Part shown: positions 54,735 to 63,431 of the stretch, one piece after another
Layout: each line of letters opens with the position of its first letter
Position numbering within the stretch: the stretch's first letter is position 1
Source of the DNA: Chloroflexota bacterium
Lineage (GTDB): Bacteria; Chloroflexota; Anaerolineae; Anaerolineales; Villigracilaceae
Direction of reading: 5' to 3'
Assembly (NCBI GenBank): GCA_016213105.1
Contig: JACRBN010000013.1
Coordinates: 1-64,000, forward strand
Length of the DNA: 64,000 bases
Translations under genes and position numbers: made by a program
Notes under the pieces: model-generated
The model's database searches: none
What the model saw: the letters and a program-made list of their open reading frames with translations, nothing else
Told to the model about the DNA's origin: nothing

Positions 54735-55014
54735 GGGCACATTCAACCTGGGCTACGAAACGGGCTGCGAAGCGCCCCTGTGAGGGAACCGTCTGGCGCA
54801 GGTGCAGAAAAACGGAGCGACCATCGCACAATTCACCTTCAACGCGGACGGCAACGCTTGGGGCGAAAATATCCCCGAAAATTTTGCAAACAGCTTCGCT
54901 GTTGCAATATGGCAAAACTCGGGCCTCCAGTTTGATGGCGTTGTTTCCCCGGCGGACATTTATTTTTCTGCCGACCGGATAGAATATATGTCGAACTTGA
55001 TAGACAATCAGTAA
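54735..55014 (+). pseudogene. RHS-repeat/thioredoxin chimeric fragment, copy 2
   Basis: It repeats copy 1 almost base for base (QKNGATIAQFTFNADGN then AWGENIPENFA). A TGG in copy 1 is TGA here, so the frame is broken. After NFA it switches to a unique tail ending in YMSNLIDNQ at 55014. The switch point marks a recombination boundary. Confidence 0.65.
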
Positions 55015-55016
55015 CC

Positions 55017-55235
55017 ATGAATTATACAGAGCTTCACACGATCACAGTGGAACAGTTTACGGAATGGCTAATAGGCGTTGTAATTCTTGTTTCGCCACTA
55101 TTTAACGTATATCTTCTCGTTAGACTCGCGACTACAAGAACAAGAAAGCTGCTGACAGGTGGTGTCGGACTTGGATTATACGTTTTGTACCTTTTCTTGA
55201 TTTTCTATTCCTTCTTTTTTATAACTTACAACTGA
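55017..55235 (+). CDS. small membrane protein, possible orphan immunity protein
   Basis: A 72-residue protein with two membrane helices (about 18-37 and 48-70, rich in Phe and Tyr). AT-rich. It starts 2 bp after the end of the copy 2 fragment, which is the layout of an immunity gene behind a toxin tip. No ribosome site is clear. No family recognised. Confidence 0.45.
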   Translation: MNYTELHTITVEQFTEWLIGVVILVSPLFNVYLLVRLATTRTRKLLTGGVGLGLYVLYLFLIFYSFFFITYN

Positions 55236-55997
55236 GAGGTGTATGGCGGCGTCAGAAGGCGCATTTCTATCATTTTAAGTAATCGGATTCTTGCTGTAAG
55301 GAAAAAGTATCCTTTGCTCGGCGTGGGTCTGTGACTCCGCCGAGGCATGACCGAAGGTCTTGTTCTGAACTTGCTCGGCACGGGACTCCGTCCCGCCGAG
55401 GCTGTGATCGCAGGGGTGGCCCCCTCCTGCCTCCACCCACGGGGGGAGGTGCCTAAACAGCAATTGCACTTTAACAACTCGCTGTCCGCACAAATGGGAC
55501 TCTGTCCTACCTGCTGGGAGACCATCTCGGCAGTTCGTCCGATCACCGCAGACGCGGACGGAAACAAGTGCTGGAAATCCTCTATCGCGAAACATCCCGA
55601 GCCGTTCTTTGGGGAGTGGATAAAGCCTGCCCCCTCCGTTACACTGCGGGGGTGCTACGCGAGGGCGAGATCCGCGCCACGTGGACTTCCAGTCCCAGCA
55701 CCACGCCGGCGTGTCAATCTTCACCCCAACTGCACTAGGGGTATTCAGCCAAAGTGCGCCACGTTGCAAAGTAGGCAAATTGAATTATCCTCGTGCATAA
55801 ATCGGAGCAAATTGCATGGGTTTTGCAAGAAAATCAGCTAAAAAGTGGTGAAAAGGGCGGTCAAAATGGCCTTAAGTTATGAGGCATGGCCGTTGGTATA
55901 ATTTTGAAAGCCATATGCCTAAAATGCTCCTATAGCCTAATTTGGGATGAAGCATTGTTGGGTAACTTCGGCTAGATTAAATAAGGAATAATGGAAC
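55236..55997 (+). pseudogene. gene-free region with degenerate RHS core (about 55440-55736)
   Basis: Between 55440 and 55736, frames broken by indels encode GTLSYLLGDHLGSSS, then ITADADGNK, then EGEIRATWTSSPSTTPA. These follow the order of the conserved RHS core (DHLGSTS, DADGN, WGE.RY). There is no intact frame. The flanks at 55236-55440 and 55736-55997 hold short GC-rich hairpins and AT-rich sequence without a gene. Confidence 0.7.
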
Positions 55998-56387
55998 ATG
56001 AATCCTGCATTTAAGTTATTGCTTAAAGCTTTACGAATTCTTGCAGAATTTTTTATCTTGGTATTGATATTGATGTCGTTGTGGTTGCTAGGTGTTTCTA
56101 TTGGAAACCTTGGTGCAAGAAGATATATACAAATTTATATCACCGCCCCGGGAAGTTTGTGGCAAATTCTATTTGCCGTGATTGAGCTTTCGGCAGGTAT
56201 CTGGTTTTTTATCGCGATGTTTAGACAACAACTTCCAGGAGGTATAAGGGAACTCGGATCTGGAGAACCGACCCTTGCCGCCAAGGCGAAATATTTTCCG
56301 GGTATTTTTGCTCTTGGAGTATTTGCAGGTTTAATTGGTAATGCAGTGACGATTCTTATTCAAGAAGCGGCTTTATACTTGAAATGA
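55998..56387 (+). CDS. small membrane protein, possible orphan immunity protein
   Basis: A 129-residue AT-rich membrane protein with three hydrophobic helices (about 12-36, 52-74 and 100-122) and a polar loop (RQQLPGGIRELGSGEPTLAA). AAGGAA lies upstream of the ATG. It follows the RHS core remnant and precedes another RHS fragment. No family recognised. Confidence 0.5.
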   Translation: MNPAFKLLLKALRILAEFFILVLILMSLWLLGVSIGNLGARRYIQIYITAPGSLWQILFAVIELSAGIWFFIAMFRQQLPGGIRELGSGEPTLAAKAKYFPGIFALGVFAGLIGNAVTILIQEAALYLK

Positions 56388-56399
56388 TGATTTAGGGGA

Positions 56400-56545
56400 C
56401 GCTGCCCCGAAAACCGCCCGGTGCAGGTGAAGAAGAACGGCGCGACCATTGCCCAATTCACCCCTTCGCCTTCGCTCCCCCTACGGGGACTTCGCAGGGC
56501 AGGCTTCGACGCGGACGGAAAACGGGTAAAATCCACAGCGGGCGC
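56400..56545 (+). pseudogene. RHS-repeat fragment with insertion
   Basis: The frame reads VQVKKNGATIAQFT, is interrupted by about 45 bp (PSPSLPLRGLRRAG), then resumes with FDADGKRVKS. That is one RHS repeat split by a small GC-rich insertion. Confidence 0.65.
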
Positions 56546-56602
56546 ATCCCCAGCCTGGGGGTCTGCGCCCGCATCTTTGCGCGCGAACAGTGAGAACCCG
56601 CC

Positions 56603-57250
56603 ATGCACCCATCCCTGCTCGAATTCGTCGGCTATCTCGGCTCGGTCTTGATCGCCGTTTCGCTCACCATGAAGTCGCTGGTGCGCCTGCGCCTGATCAA
56701 CCTGGCGGGCGCGTTGGTCTTTACCGTCTACGGCCTGCTGATCCGCGCCTACCCCGTGGCGGCGCTGGACGGCATCATCGTGGCCATCGACCTGTATTAC
56801 CTGCTCCAGATGTGGCGGCAGAAGGATTATTTCAAACTGCTCGAGGTCTCGCACGACAGCGCCTACCTGGGCGGCTTCGTGGAGTTCTATCGGAAGGAGA
56901 TCGCCGTCTTCTTTCCCAATTACCGCTTCCAACCCGACGCCGACGATCTGGCGGTCTTCGTGCTGCGCAACATGGTGCCCGCGGGTGTGCTGGTCGTGCA
57001 TAAGGACGGCGAACAGGCGCGGGTCGTGCTGGATTTCGTCATCCCCGGCTACCGCGACTTCCGCGCGGGGCGCTTCCTGTTCGAGACCAGCGCGGAGTTC
57101 TTCCGCCAGCGTGGGCTGACCCGTTTCGTCTCCGAGGCGGGCAACGCGCGGCACGAATCCTACCTCAGGCGCATGAACTTCGAGTTCAGCGACGGGCTGT
57201 ATGTCCGCGGCATCCGCCCCCACGCCATTCTGCAGGATGGGGGCATGTAA
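56603..57250 (+). CDS. YgjV-like membrane protein with GNAT-like C-terminal domain
   Basis: A 215-residue protein. The first 75 residues hold three membrane helices resembling YgjV (EFVGYLGSVLIAVSLTMKSL). The remaining 140 residues are soluble, with a segment (AEFFRQRGLTRFVSEAGNARHESYLRRMNF) that recalls GNAT acetyltransferases. The combination is seen in uncharacterised membrane proteins. Function unknown. A GC-rich hairpin (56538-56572) precedes the gene. Confidence 0.6.
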   Translation: MHPSLLEFVGYLGSVLIAVSLTMKSLVRLRLINLAGALVFTVYGLLIRAYPVAALDGIIVAIDLYYLLQMWRQKDYFKLLEVSHDSAYLGGFVEFYRKEIAVFFPNYRFQPDADDLAVFVLRNMVPAGVLVVHKDGEQARVVLDFVIPGYRDFRAGRFLFETSAEFFRQRGLTRFVSEAGNARHESYLRRMNFEFSDGLYVRGIRPHAILQDGGM

Positions 57251-57355
57251 CCGCCGCGGCGCGCACAGCGTGGACGGGGGACGGGTACCTTTGGGGCAGT
57301 AACTTTCTCAATCTGCCAGTGTTTGCCTACTCAAGAGACGAAAGGATTAGAGACC

Positions 57356-58597
57356 ATGGAAAACACTTCTTCATTTTTCGAAAAACCCAACGTGGAAAAA
57401 GGCGTCATCGCCGTCGGCCAGGGCGTGCCCTTCGGCCTGATGCGCGTGACCAACTCCCAGGTCCAGATCGGCGGCGTGTACGGCACCTGGGGCGAAAGCT
57501 ACGACAACCAGTCCCTGCCCGCCATGCTCGAAGACCGCCTGGGCGTCCCCATCCCCGCCTCCGAACGCTTGAACCTGGCCGAATTGGGCTTCCTCAGCCG
57601 CCATCACATCACCAACCTGAGCCGCGAGGAGAACATGGAGCTGGAGGTGCAGATGGGCGCGCGTTTCCTGCGCGAGGCCGCCCTGGCCTGCGGCTGGAAC
57701 CCGTCCGAGGTGGAGGCCATCCTGATCGGCATGAGCGCTCCCATCGCTGACGATTACCTCGAGCGCATCGCCCGCGGGGCGGGCATCCCCGAAAGCGCGC
57801 TCAAGGTGGCCGTGCATAAGGCCTGCGACGGCTCGGTCAGCAGCCTGCACCTGGCGCTCAACCCCGCCCTGCCCGAGAACCAGCAGCTCAACCAGAACCT
57901 CGCCGAACGCCTGCGCGGAAAAAAGGTGCTGGTCGGCGGCATCGAAGGCCTGAGCCGCTTCATCAACAGCTCGCACGATGCCAATGCCCTGCAGCTCTTC
58001 GGCAATGCCGCGGGCGTGATCGGCATCATCCCCGACGAGACCATGAAATTCCTGGCGGGCCGCTCCTTCGAGTCTTACGACGAGGATGGCGTCCTCCAGG
58101 TGCAGATGAACTATCCGCACACGGCGCAAAAAAGCGACAGCGCCTGGAACATCGACGTGACCCAGACCAGCGCCACCCACATCCGCGTGGCGGGCCTGAT
58201 GCACGAACCCCGCGACGGCTCCTCCATTGTCATGGCGGGACCGATGGGCATGGTCAAGCTGTTCGTGCGCACCGGCGTCCAGGTGGCCCGCGACGCCTAT
58301 CTGGCCTACCGCGAGAAAATGGAACAGCTCGGCACGACCGGCAAATCGCTGGCCGTGGGCATCGTGCATCACGCCAATTACAAGATCAACCTGCTCAAGC
58401 AGAAACACCTGCAAAACGAGGGCATCAACCTGTCCATGCCGTGGCTGGTCAGCGACTTCGGCAACGTCAGCGCGGCCTCGAACATGATCGCCTTCCTGCG
58501 CAAACTGCCCGACTTCAAGCCAGGCGACCACATCCTGATTGACGGCTTCGGCGCGGGCACCTACTACGATACCCTGGCCGTCGAACTCGGCGGATAA
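57356..58597 (+). CDS. KAS III (FabH)-like ketoacyl synthase family protein
   Basis: A 413-residue thiolase-fold enzyme. The catalytic triad can be placed: Cys in VHKACDGSVSSLHLAL, His in GIVHHANYKIN and Asn in DFGNVSAASNM. The C-terminal GDHILIDGFGAGTYY is the usual glycine-rich end. At 413 residues it is longer than FabH (about 320), so it may make another acyl condensation than fatty-acid initiation. AAGGA precedes the ATG at 57356. No acyl carrier protein gene is nearby. Confidence 0.8.
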   Translation: MENTSSFFEKPNVEKGVIAVGQGVPFGLMRVTNSQVQIGGVYGTWGESYDNQSLPAMLEDRLGVPIPASERLNLAELGFLSRHHITNLSREENMELEVQMGARFLREAALACGWNPSEVEAILIGMSAPIADDYLERIARGAGIPESALKVAVHKACDGSVSSLHLALNPALPENQQLNQNLAERLRGKKVLVGGIEGLSRFINSSHDANALQLFGNAAGVIGIIPDETMKFLAGRSFESYDEDGVLQVQMNYPHTAQKSDSAWNIDVTQTSATHIRVAGLMHEPRDGSSIVMAGPMGMVKLFVRTGVQVARDAYLAYREKMEQLGTTGKSLAVGIVHHANYKINLLKQKHLQNEGINLSMPWLVSDFGNVSAASNMIAFLRKLPDFKPGDHILIDGFGAGTYYDTLAVELGG

Positions 58598-58610
58598 ACC
58601 CACCAACCCG

Positions 58611-58637
58611 CATCCCCCAGGATCGCCCTGGGGGATG
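58611..58637 (+). terminator. terminator-like hairpin
   Basis: CATCCCCCAGG pairs with CCTGGGGGATG around a 5-nt loop, followed by TTTGATT. It lies 14 bp after the KAS III-like gene. Confidence 0.65.
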
Positions 58638-58647
58638 TTTGATTAAG

Positions 58648-58745
58648 TTCCGTGGCGCGGAATGTTATTCCGCGCAGGCGCACCGTTATGGCGCCGTCGG
58701 CGGACGGATTGCCACATCGTACCCGAAGGGTAATCCGCCCCACCT
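58648..58745. repeat. cluster of dispersed hairpins
   Basis: GCGCGGAATGTTATTCCGCGC is one stem-loop; GGCGGACGGATTGCC with GGGTAATCCGCC is another. They fill the gap before the EamA gene. Confidence 0.6.
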
Positions 58746-58759
58746 GTTTCCGCACTGGG

Positions 58760-58765
58760 TATAAT
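58760..58765 (+). promoter_or_regulatory. -10 box of the EamA gene
   Basis: A perfect TATAAT ends 9 bp before the ATG at 58775, predicting a leaderless message. Confidence 0.6.
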
Positions 58766-58774
58766 CGGCAAATC

Positions 58775-59674
58775 ATGCATCCAAAACACTCTCTTCTTGG
58801 TTTACTGGCCGGTCTCGGCGCGGCCTCCATTTGGGGCGGCATGTACGTGGTCAGCAAGGTGGTGCTGGAGGTCGTCCCGCCCTTCGCGCTGCTCAGCACC
58901 CGCCTGGTGTTGGGCATCCTGACGCTGGGCCTCGTCATCGCCCTGCGCCCCAAACCCAGCCTGAACGCGAAACAGGCCTGGCAGATCTTCGGCGTGGGCG
59001 TGATGGGATACGGCATCTCGCTGGGCTTCCAATTCGTGGGGACGAAACTCTCCACCGCCTCGAACGGGTCGCTGGTCACCTCGGCCACGCCCGCCTTCAT
59101 CCTGCTCTTTGCCCCGTTTCTGCTCGGCGAAAAGGCGACCCTGCGCGGGCTGATCGCCCTGTTCGTCTCGACCTTGGGCGTGGTGGCCGTCATCGATCCG
59201 CGCACGGCGGAGCTCTCCCCCTCGCTGTTTTTGGGCAATCTCAGCCTGCTGGCCGCCGCCTTGACCTGGGCGCTGTACTCGGTGCTGGTGCGCAAGGTGA
59301 CCCGCGGCCTGGATGTGATCCTGCCCACCGCCATCATGCTGGCCGGTGGACTGCCTTCCAGCCTGGCCCTCGGCGCCTGGGAGGTGAACACGCAGGGCCT
59401 CGGTCCCATCACGCCGGGCGTCATCGGCGGCATCCTGTTCCTCGGCATCGTCTCGACCGCCTTCGCCATGTTCCTGTGGAATTACGCCTTCGCGGAACTG
59501 CCCGCCGCTGTGGCCTCGCTGACCTTCTTTGCCCAGCCCGTGGTCGGCACGATCCTGGGAGCGCTGTTTTTGGGCGAGATCATCACGCCCCTGTTCCTGT
59601 TCGGCGGCCTGCTGATCGGCCTGGGCCTGGTCATCGCCAGCACGGAAAAACCGACGAGTCCAACTCGACGCTGA
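58775..59674 (+). CDS. EamA-family drug/metabolite transporter
   Basis: A 299-residue membrane protein with ten helices in two EamA repeats (AASIWGGMYVVSKVVLEVVP; FLWNYAFAELPAAVASLTFF). It is only distantly similar to the EamA protein at 51386, so it is not a recent duplicate. Substrate unknown. No ribosome site is visible. Confidence 0.9.
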   Translation: MHPKHSLLGLLAGLGAASIWGGMYVVSKVVLEVVPPFALLSTRLVLGILTLGLVIALRPKPSLNAKQAWQIFGVGVMGYGISLGFQFVGTKLSTASNGSLVTSATPAFILLFAPFLLGEKATLRGLIALFVSTLGVVAVIDPRTAELSPSLFLGNLSLLAAALTWALYSVLVRKVTRGLDVILPTAIMLAGGLPSSLALGAWEVNTQGLGPITPGVIGGILFLGIVSTAFAMFLWNYAFAELPAAVASLTFFAQPVVGTILGALFLGEIITPLFLFGGLLIGLGLVIASTEKPTSPTRR

Positions 59675-60080
59675 ACCTGGTCGCTCCCGCTCTTCCGTGC
59701 TCCCGTTGGATTTGTAAAAAACTTTCAAACACAAAGGGCACGACGGTCGCAAGGTAAAAAACGCGAGGAATCAAGGCTTTTTACCCTTGGTGGACAGTGC
59801 CCTTCGTGGTAAGGCTCTTTCCCATTAATTACGGGAAATCCATAAGAATGTAGCCCAGGCGCCAGCCATCCACCCAAACAGTGCGCTGATCAAAGGCGTG
59901 GTGTGCGGCGTCCGCGTGGAAGAGATCGAAGATCCGCTCATGCAAAAGATCCGCTATTTGGACAAATTGATCGATGAACTCGCAAAAGGAAAAGCGCTGG
60001 AGAAGATTCTGCGGCAGTAAGTACACGGGACAGGTCGCAAACCATTGAGCAGTCTCACTCAAAGACAGGAACAACAAAAA
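59675..60080 (+). pseudogene. region with a C-terminal gene fragment (59868-60020)
   Basis: An open frame of 51 codons without a start ends with [18 protein letters not shown] and [14 protein letters not shown] then a stop at 60020. It looks like the end of a larger cytosolic enzyme that I could not identify. The rest of the gap is short repeat-like sequence (AAGGGCACGA... mirrored near 59805). Confidence 0.5.
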
Positions 60081-60644
60081 ATGGAAGTCATTTTTCAAAA
60101 CAAGATCGAAGATTACCAAGCATTTGGCGAATATTATGTAACCGAAACGAAACAGGGTAAAAGATTAAGTATGCAACTCTTTCGGCTTACACAGTTCATA
60201 ATAATTATGTTTACAGCTTTGCTGGGTGCGTTTACCTGGGCGATAACAACAAAGGTACAAGCAGGAGTTAATATATTTGTTATTTGTTTTCTCGCAATGG
60301 AAGCCATAAGTATGTTAAGGTCAAAATTTAAACCAATTTACCACGAAGGGATTCAATTATTTAATCGGCAAATTAGCTCCATGAGTCCAAAAGACTTGAG
60401 CTCGTTACAATTGCAAAAACAGCTAAAAATTGATGACGACTGGGTGGAAATTCGAAGTCCAGACACAGAACATCGTTGGCGCTGGAAAGCACTGAATCAG
60501 ATTGGCGTGACCTCTGATTTTATCTTTATATTTTCACAGACCGTCGTAAGTATTATTATTCCGAAACGAGCTTTTTCGACAGAGCAAAGTTTCATTGAAT
60601 TTGGGAGAATGATGGTGGAGCTAAAAGAAAAAAACAGGGATTAA
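60081..60644 (+). CDS. YcxB-like membrane protein
   Basis: A 187-residue protein with two membrane helices (about 35-75) and a C-terminal domain of the YcxB type (HRWRWKALNQIGVTSDFIFI, then TVVSIIIPKRAFS). The family is common in Gram-positives and of unknown role. AT-rich. The ATG at 60081 is preferred over an in-frame TTG at 60045. Confidence 0.72.
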   Translation: MEVIFQNKIEDYQAFGEYYVTETKQGKRLSMQLFRLTQFIIIMFTALLGAFTWAITTKVQAGVNIFVICFLAMEAISMLRSKFKPIYHEGIQLFNRQISSMSPKDLSSLQLQKQLKIDDDWVEIRSPDTEHRWRWKALNQIGVTSDFIFIFSQTVVSIIIPKRAFSTEQSFIEFGRMMVELKEKNRD

Positions 60645-60704
60645 AAAAGCATCGCAAAATCACATAAATCCATGCTGGAGCATTTACCATGGAGAGACCT
60701 GACT

Positions 60705-61349
60705 ATGTCTGACAATAATCTCGAGACCACAAGCTCGACCCGCGCAATGCAGAAATGGGGCGGACTGGCCTCCTTTCTGTTGGTCACGGGCTTTATCGTT
60801 GCGCCCTTCATCTATCTGGTTGGGAATCTGCGGGACGCCCTCGGGCCGTTCGCCTATTCCCTTGCCGATTTTATGTACGGCCCGCTGTGGGCGGCCAGTC
60901 TCGTCACGGCGGTGTCTGCCCTGCGGGAGCGCATTGGCGGACGCGCGCCGCGCCGCATGTCATGGGCGCTGCTGACCGCCGTCCTGGCGGCGGGGGCGAT
61001 GGTGCTGGTTGCCTGCATCCGCGCCGCCAACCGTCAATACCACTTGATGCACCCCGAACTGCACCTGGAAGACTCGACGACGGTGCTCGTGATTTGGACG
61101 ACCCTCGTGGCGGGCGTCACGGCGGCTGGATGGCACTTCCTGGGCTGGTCGCTGATGCTGGCCGCGTCGGCAGGCTGGACGTCGGGCCGTCTTCCGCGCG
61201 TTCTGTGCGCCCTCTACCTGGTCGGAGGGATCGCGTCGCTGTTCGTGTTTGTGTTCCCTGTCCTCGAAGGGGCCGCCGCCCTCCTGGGCGTGATCTGGGC
61301 CGTCTGGCAGGGAGTCCTTTTGTGGAATGGCGGGAAGGAAGAAACGTAA
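60705..61349 (+). CDS. membrane protein, six helices
   Basis: A 214-residue protein with six hydrophobic segments and a short polar N-terminus. No family recognised. GGAGAG stands 8 bp before the ATG. The next gene starts 40 bp downstream, so an operon with the DinB-like gene is likely. Confidence 0.7.
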   Translation: MSDNNLETTSSTRAMQKWGGLASFLLVTGFIVAPFIYLVGNLRDALGPFAYSLADFMYGPLWAASLVTAVSALRERIGGRAPRRMSWALLTAVLAAGAMVLVACIRAANRQYHLMHPELHLEDSTTVLVIWTTLVAGVTAAGWHFLGWSLMLAASAGWTSGRLPRVLCALYLVGGIASLFVFVFPVLEGAAALLGVIWAVWQGVLLWNGGKEET

Positions 61350-61389
61350 TCCACCCCGCAAAACCTCCAACACCGACAGGAGACGCAAA

Positions 61390-61941
61390 ATGACCGACAG
61401 CATCATGGCCGAGATTTCCGACCGTTACCGCACCAACCAGGAGAATCTGCTCGAACTCGTGAGCGGCCTCAGCGGGGAACAGATCGCGTGGACACCGAAC
61501 GAAACGACCCCGTCGGTGGGTTTTCACGTTTGGCACCTGGCGCGCTGGGCGGATTATCTTCAGGAATTGATCCACGGACGCGGGAGCCAGCTATGGGAGA
61601 TCGAAGGGTTGGCGGCTCGCTGGAATATGGAAACGAAAAGCCTGGGATACGCCCAAACCGGGATGGAGATGGATGGAAGCAGCGCCGCCGCCCTGCGGAT
61701 GCCTGAAAAGGGCGCGCTGCTCGATTATGCGCGCCGCTCGTTTGCCGCCGCACAAGCAGCCGTGGCGAAGATCGGGGACAACGAATTCTTTGCCGTTTAT
61801 GAAGGCTTGCACGGTGAAAACTGGCATGACGGTCAGATTGGGCCGATTGTGATCACCTGGATGACCCACGACAATCGACACCTGGGAATGGTGGAGTGCC
61901 TGGTTGGGCTTCAGGGTCAAAGCGGCAGTGCCGACGCGTAG
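61390..61941 (+). CDS. DinB-like protein
   Basis: A 183-residue DinB_2-type helical protein. PSVGFHVWHLARWADYLQ and the C-terminal MTHDNRHLGMVECL contain the metal-binding histidines of the fold. AGGAG precedes the ATG at 61390. A thiol-transferase role is typical of the family, but the substrate is unknown. Confidence 0.82.
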   Translation: MTDSIMAEISDRYRTNQENLLELVSGLSGEQIAWTPNETTPSVGFHVWHLARWADYLQELIHGRGSQLWEIEGLAARWNMETKSLGYAQTGMEMDGSSAAALRMPEKGALLDYARRSFAAAQAAVAKIGDNEFFAVYEGLHGENWHDGQIGPIVITWMTHDNRHLGMVECLVGLQGQSGSADA

Positions 61942-62147
61942 CATGCTCCAGCCGAAAACGACTGACGCGAAGCGGTCACCACAAAATCAAAACGGATGTA
62001 TGCCCGCCTGTACCAGAATCAGAAAGTATCAGGCAACTGGCAGTCCTGTCGCGATGGAAGCGCAGAAAGAGACATGCTTTCAGGCAGATCAAAGGTGTCC
62101 CTGCCTGAAAAGCGGCGGCCTGACACCTTGGGAAGCAGAGCAGACAA

Positions 62148-62936
62148 GTGTCGATTGATAGAAGCAGACGCATCACATTTGAAGAAGTAGCCGATCTTTA
62201 CGATGAAGTCCGTCCAGGCTATCCCGAAGAACTGGTCGAGGATGTGCTTGCCTTGTCGGGGATTCCTGCAGATGGGCACATTCTGGAAATCGGTTGCGGC
62301 CCAGGGAATGCCACCCTGCCGTTTACCAGGCGGGGTTACACAATCCTCGGCATCGAATTGGGAGAACGTCTGGCCGCCCTGGCGGCCAGGAGGTGCCGCG
62401 CGCACCCTGGCGTCGAGATTCGAAATACAGCCTTTGAGGATTGGGAGCTTGCGGAGAAAGTTTTCGACCTTGCCATCTCTGCCGACGCGTTTCACTGGAT
62501 TCCCCCGGAGGTGGGATACCCGAAAGTAGCCAGGGCTTTGAAAGATTCGGGGTCTGCGGCCTTTTTCTGGCATGTGCCTGTCGACCCTGAGACGGATTGG
62601 TCGAAGGCGATAGGGAAGGTTTATCAAGAGAGGGCGCCATCTGTTGAAAACCCAGACCAGTTGTTCACTTTGGACTGGTTGACAGGGGTCATCAGAAACA
62701 ACTTTGAAACGTACGACTGTTTTGGAGAAGTGACAGTCAAGCAGTACCGCTGGACTGAGACGTATACCAGTGAGCGGTACCTCAAGTTGTTGAGAACCTA
62801 TTCAGGTCACCGTGGTATGGATGAGGGCACGCGGGACAAGCTCTTTGCGGGCATCCGTGAGGTCATCGAGCGGTCTGGCGGAAGGGTGGAGAGGCCGCAT
62901 CTGACAGCGCTATTTCATGCAAGGGTAAAAAGATGA
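62148..62936 (+). CDS. class I SAM-dependent methyltransferase
   Basis: A 262-residue methyltransferase. Motif I is ILEIGCGPGNATLPFTRRG and the post-I acidic residue is in ILGIELGE. The start FEEVADLYDEVRPGYPEELV and the SADAFHWIPPEVGY segment are typical of small-molecule methyltransferases. The GTG start has no clear ribosome site. Substrate unknown. Confidence 0.85.
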   Translation: MSIDRSRRITFEEVADLYDEVRPGYPEELVEDVLALSGIPADGHILEIGCGPGNATLPFTRRGYTILGIELGERLAALAARRCRAHPGVEIRNTAFEDWELAEKVFDLAISADAFHWIPPEVGYPKVARALKDSGSAAFFWHVPVDPETDWSKAIGKVYQERAPSVENPDQLFTLDWLTGVIRNNFETYDCFGEVTVKQYRWTETYTSERYLKLLRTYSGHRGMDEGTRDKLFAGIREVIERSGGRVERPHLTALFHARVKR

Positions 62937-63024
62937 TCGTTGGGATATATAATACCCACACAAGATATTGGAATCCAAAGTCTGGAGACTTTGGACTCCG
63001 TCACATACAATGGAGCGCACCAAC

Positions 63025-63405
63025 ATGAGCAATGAAACCATCCCCTGTCCCGCCTGCGGCGGGCCGAACCAGGCCATTCCAGGCGCGGCCCGCATGGCCT
63101 GCACGTTCTGCGGCACGAACCTGACCATCCCCGAGGAATTGCGCGTAAAAGCGGCGCCCAGGATGAGCACGACCCCGCCGAGGGTCACTCCAGGGACAAC
63201 ACCAAAACCCGAACCGCAGCCTACAGTCGATACGCCTGACCTGTTACGCAAGGCCCAGCCCATTGCCCTCGGCGCGTGGAATGCCTTCGCCGCCTGGACG
63301 TGGCTGCGGCGGCTGCTCCCTGGCTGTTTGATCGCGCTGGTGCTGTTATGCCTGGCCTGCCTGGCGCTGGGCGGATTGCCGTTTTTGCTTCGTTCGATTC
63401 AATAG
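63025..63405 (+). CDS. zinc-ribbon membrane protein
   Basis: A 126-residue protein with an N-terminal zinc ribbon (CPACGG and CTFCGTN), a Pro/Thr-rich linker and one C-terminal membrane helix (LPGCLIALVLLCLACLALGG). The ATG at 63025 lies behind GGAG. It has the same ribbon-plus-linker plan as the protein at 5029. Function unknown. Confidence 0.72.
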   Translation: MSNETIPCPACGGPNQAIPGAARMACTFCGTNLTIPEELRVKAAPRMSTTPPRVTPGTTPKPEPQPTVDTPDLLRKAQPIALGAWNAFAAWTWLRRLLPGCLIALVLLCLACLALGGLPFLLRSIQ

Positions 63406-63431
63406 AGAACCGTCAAGGCCACGAGGTGACC

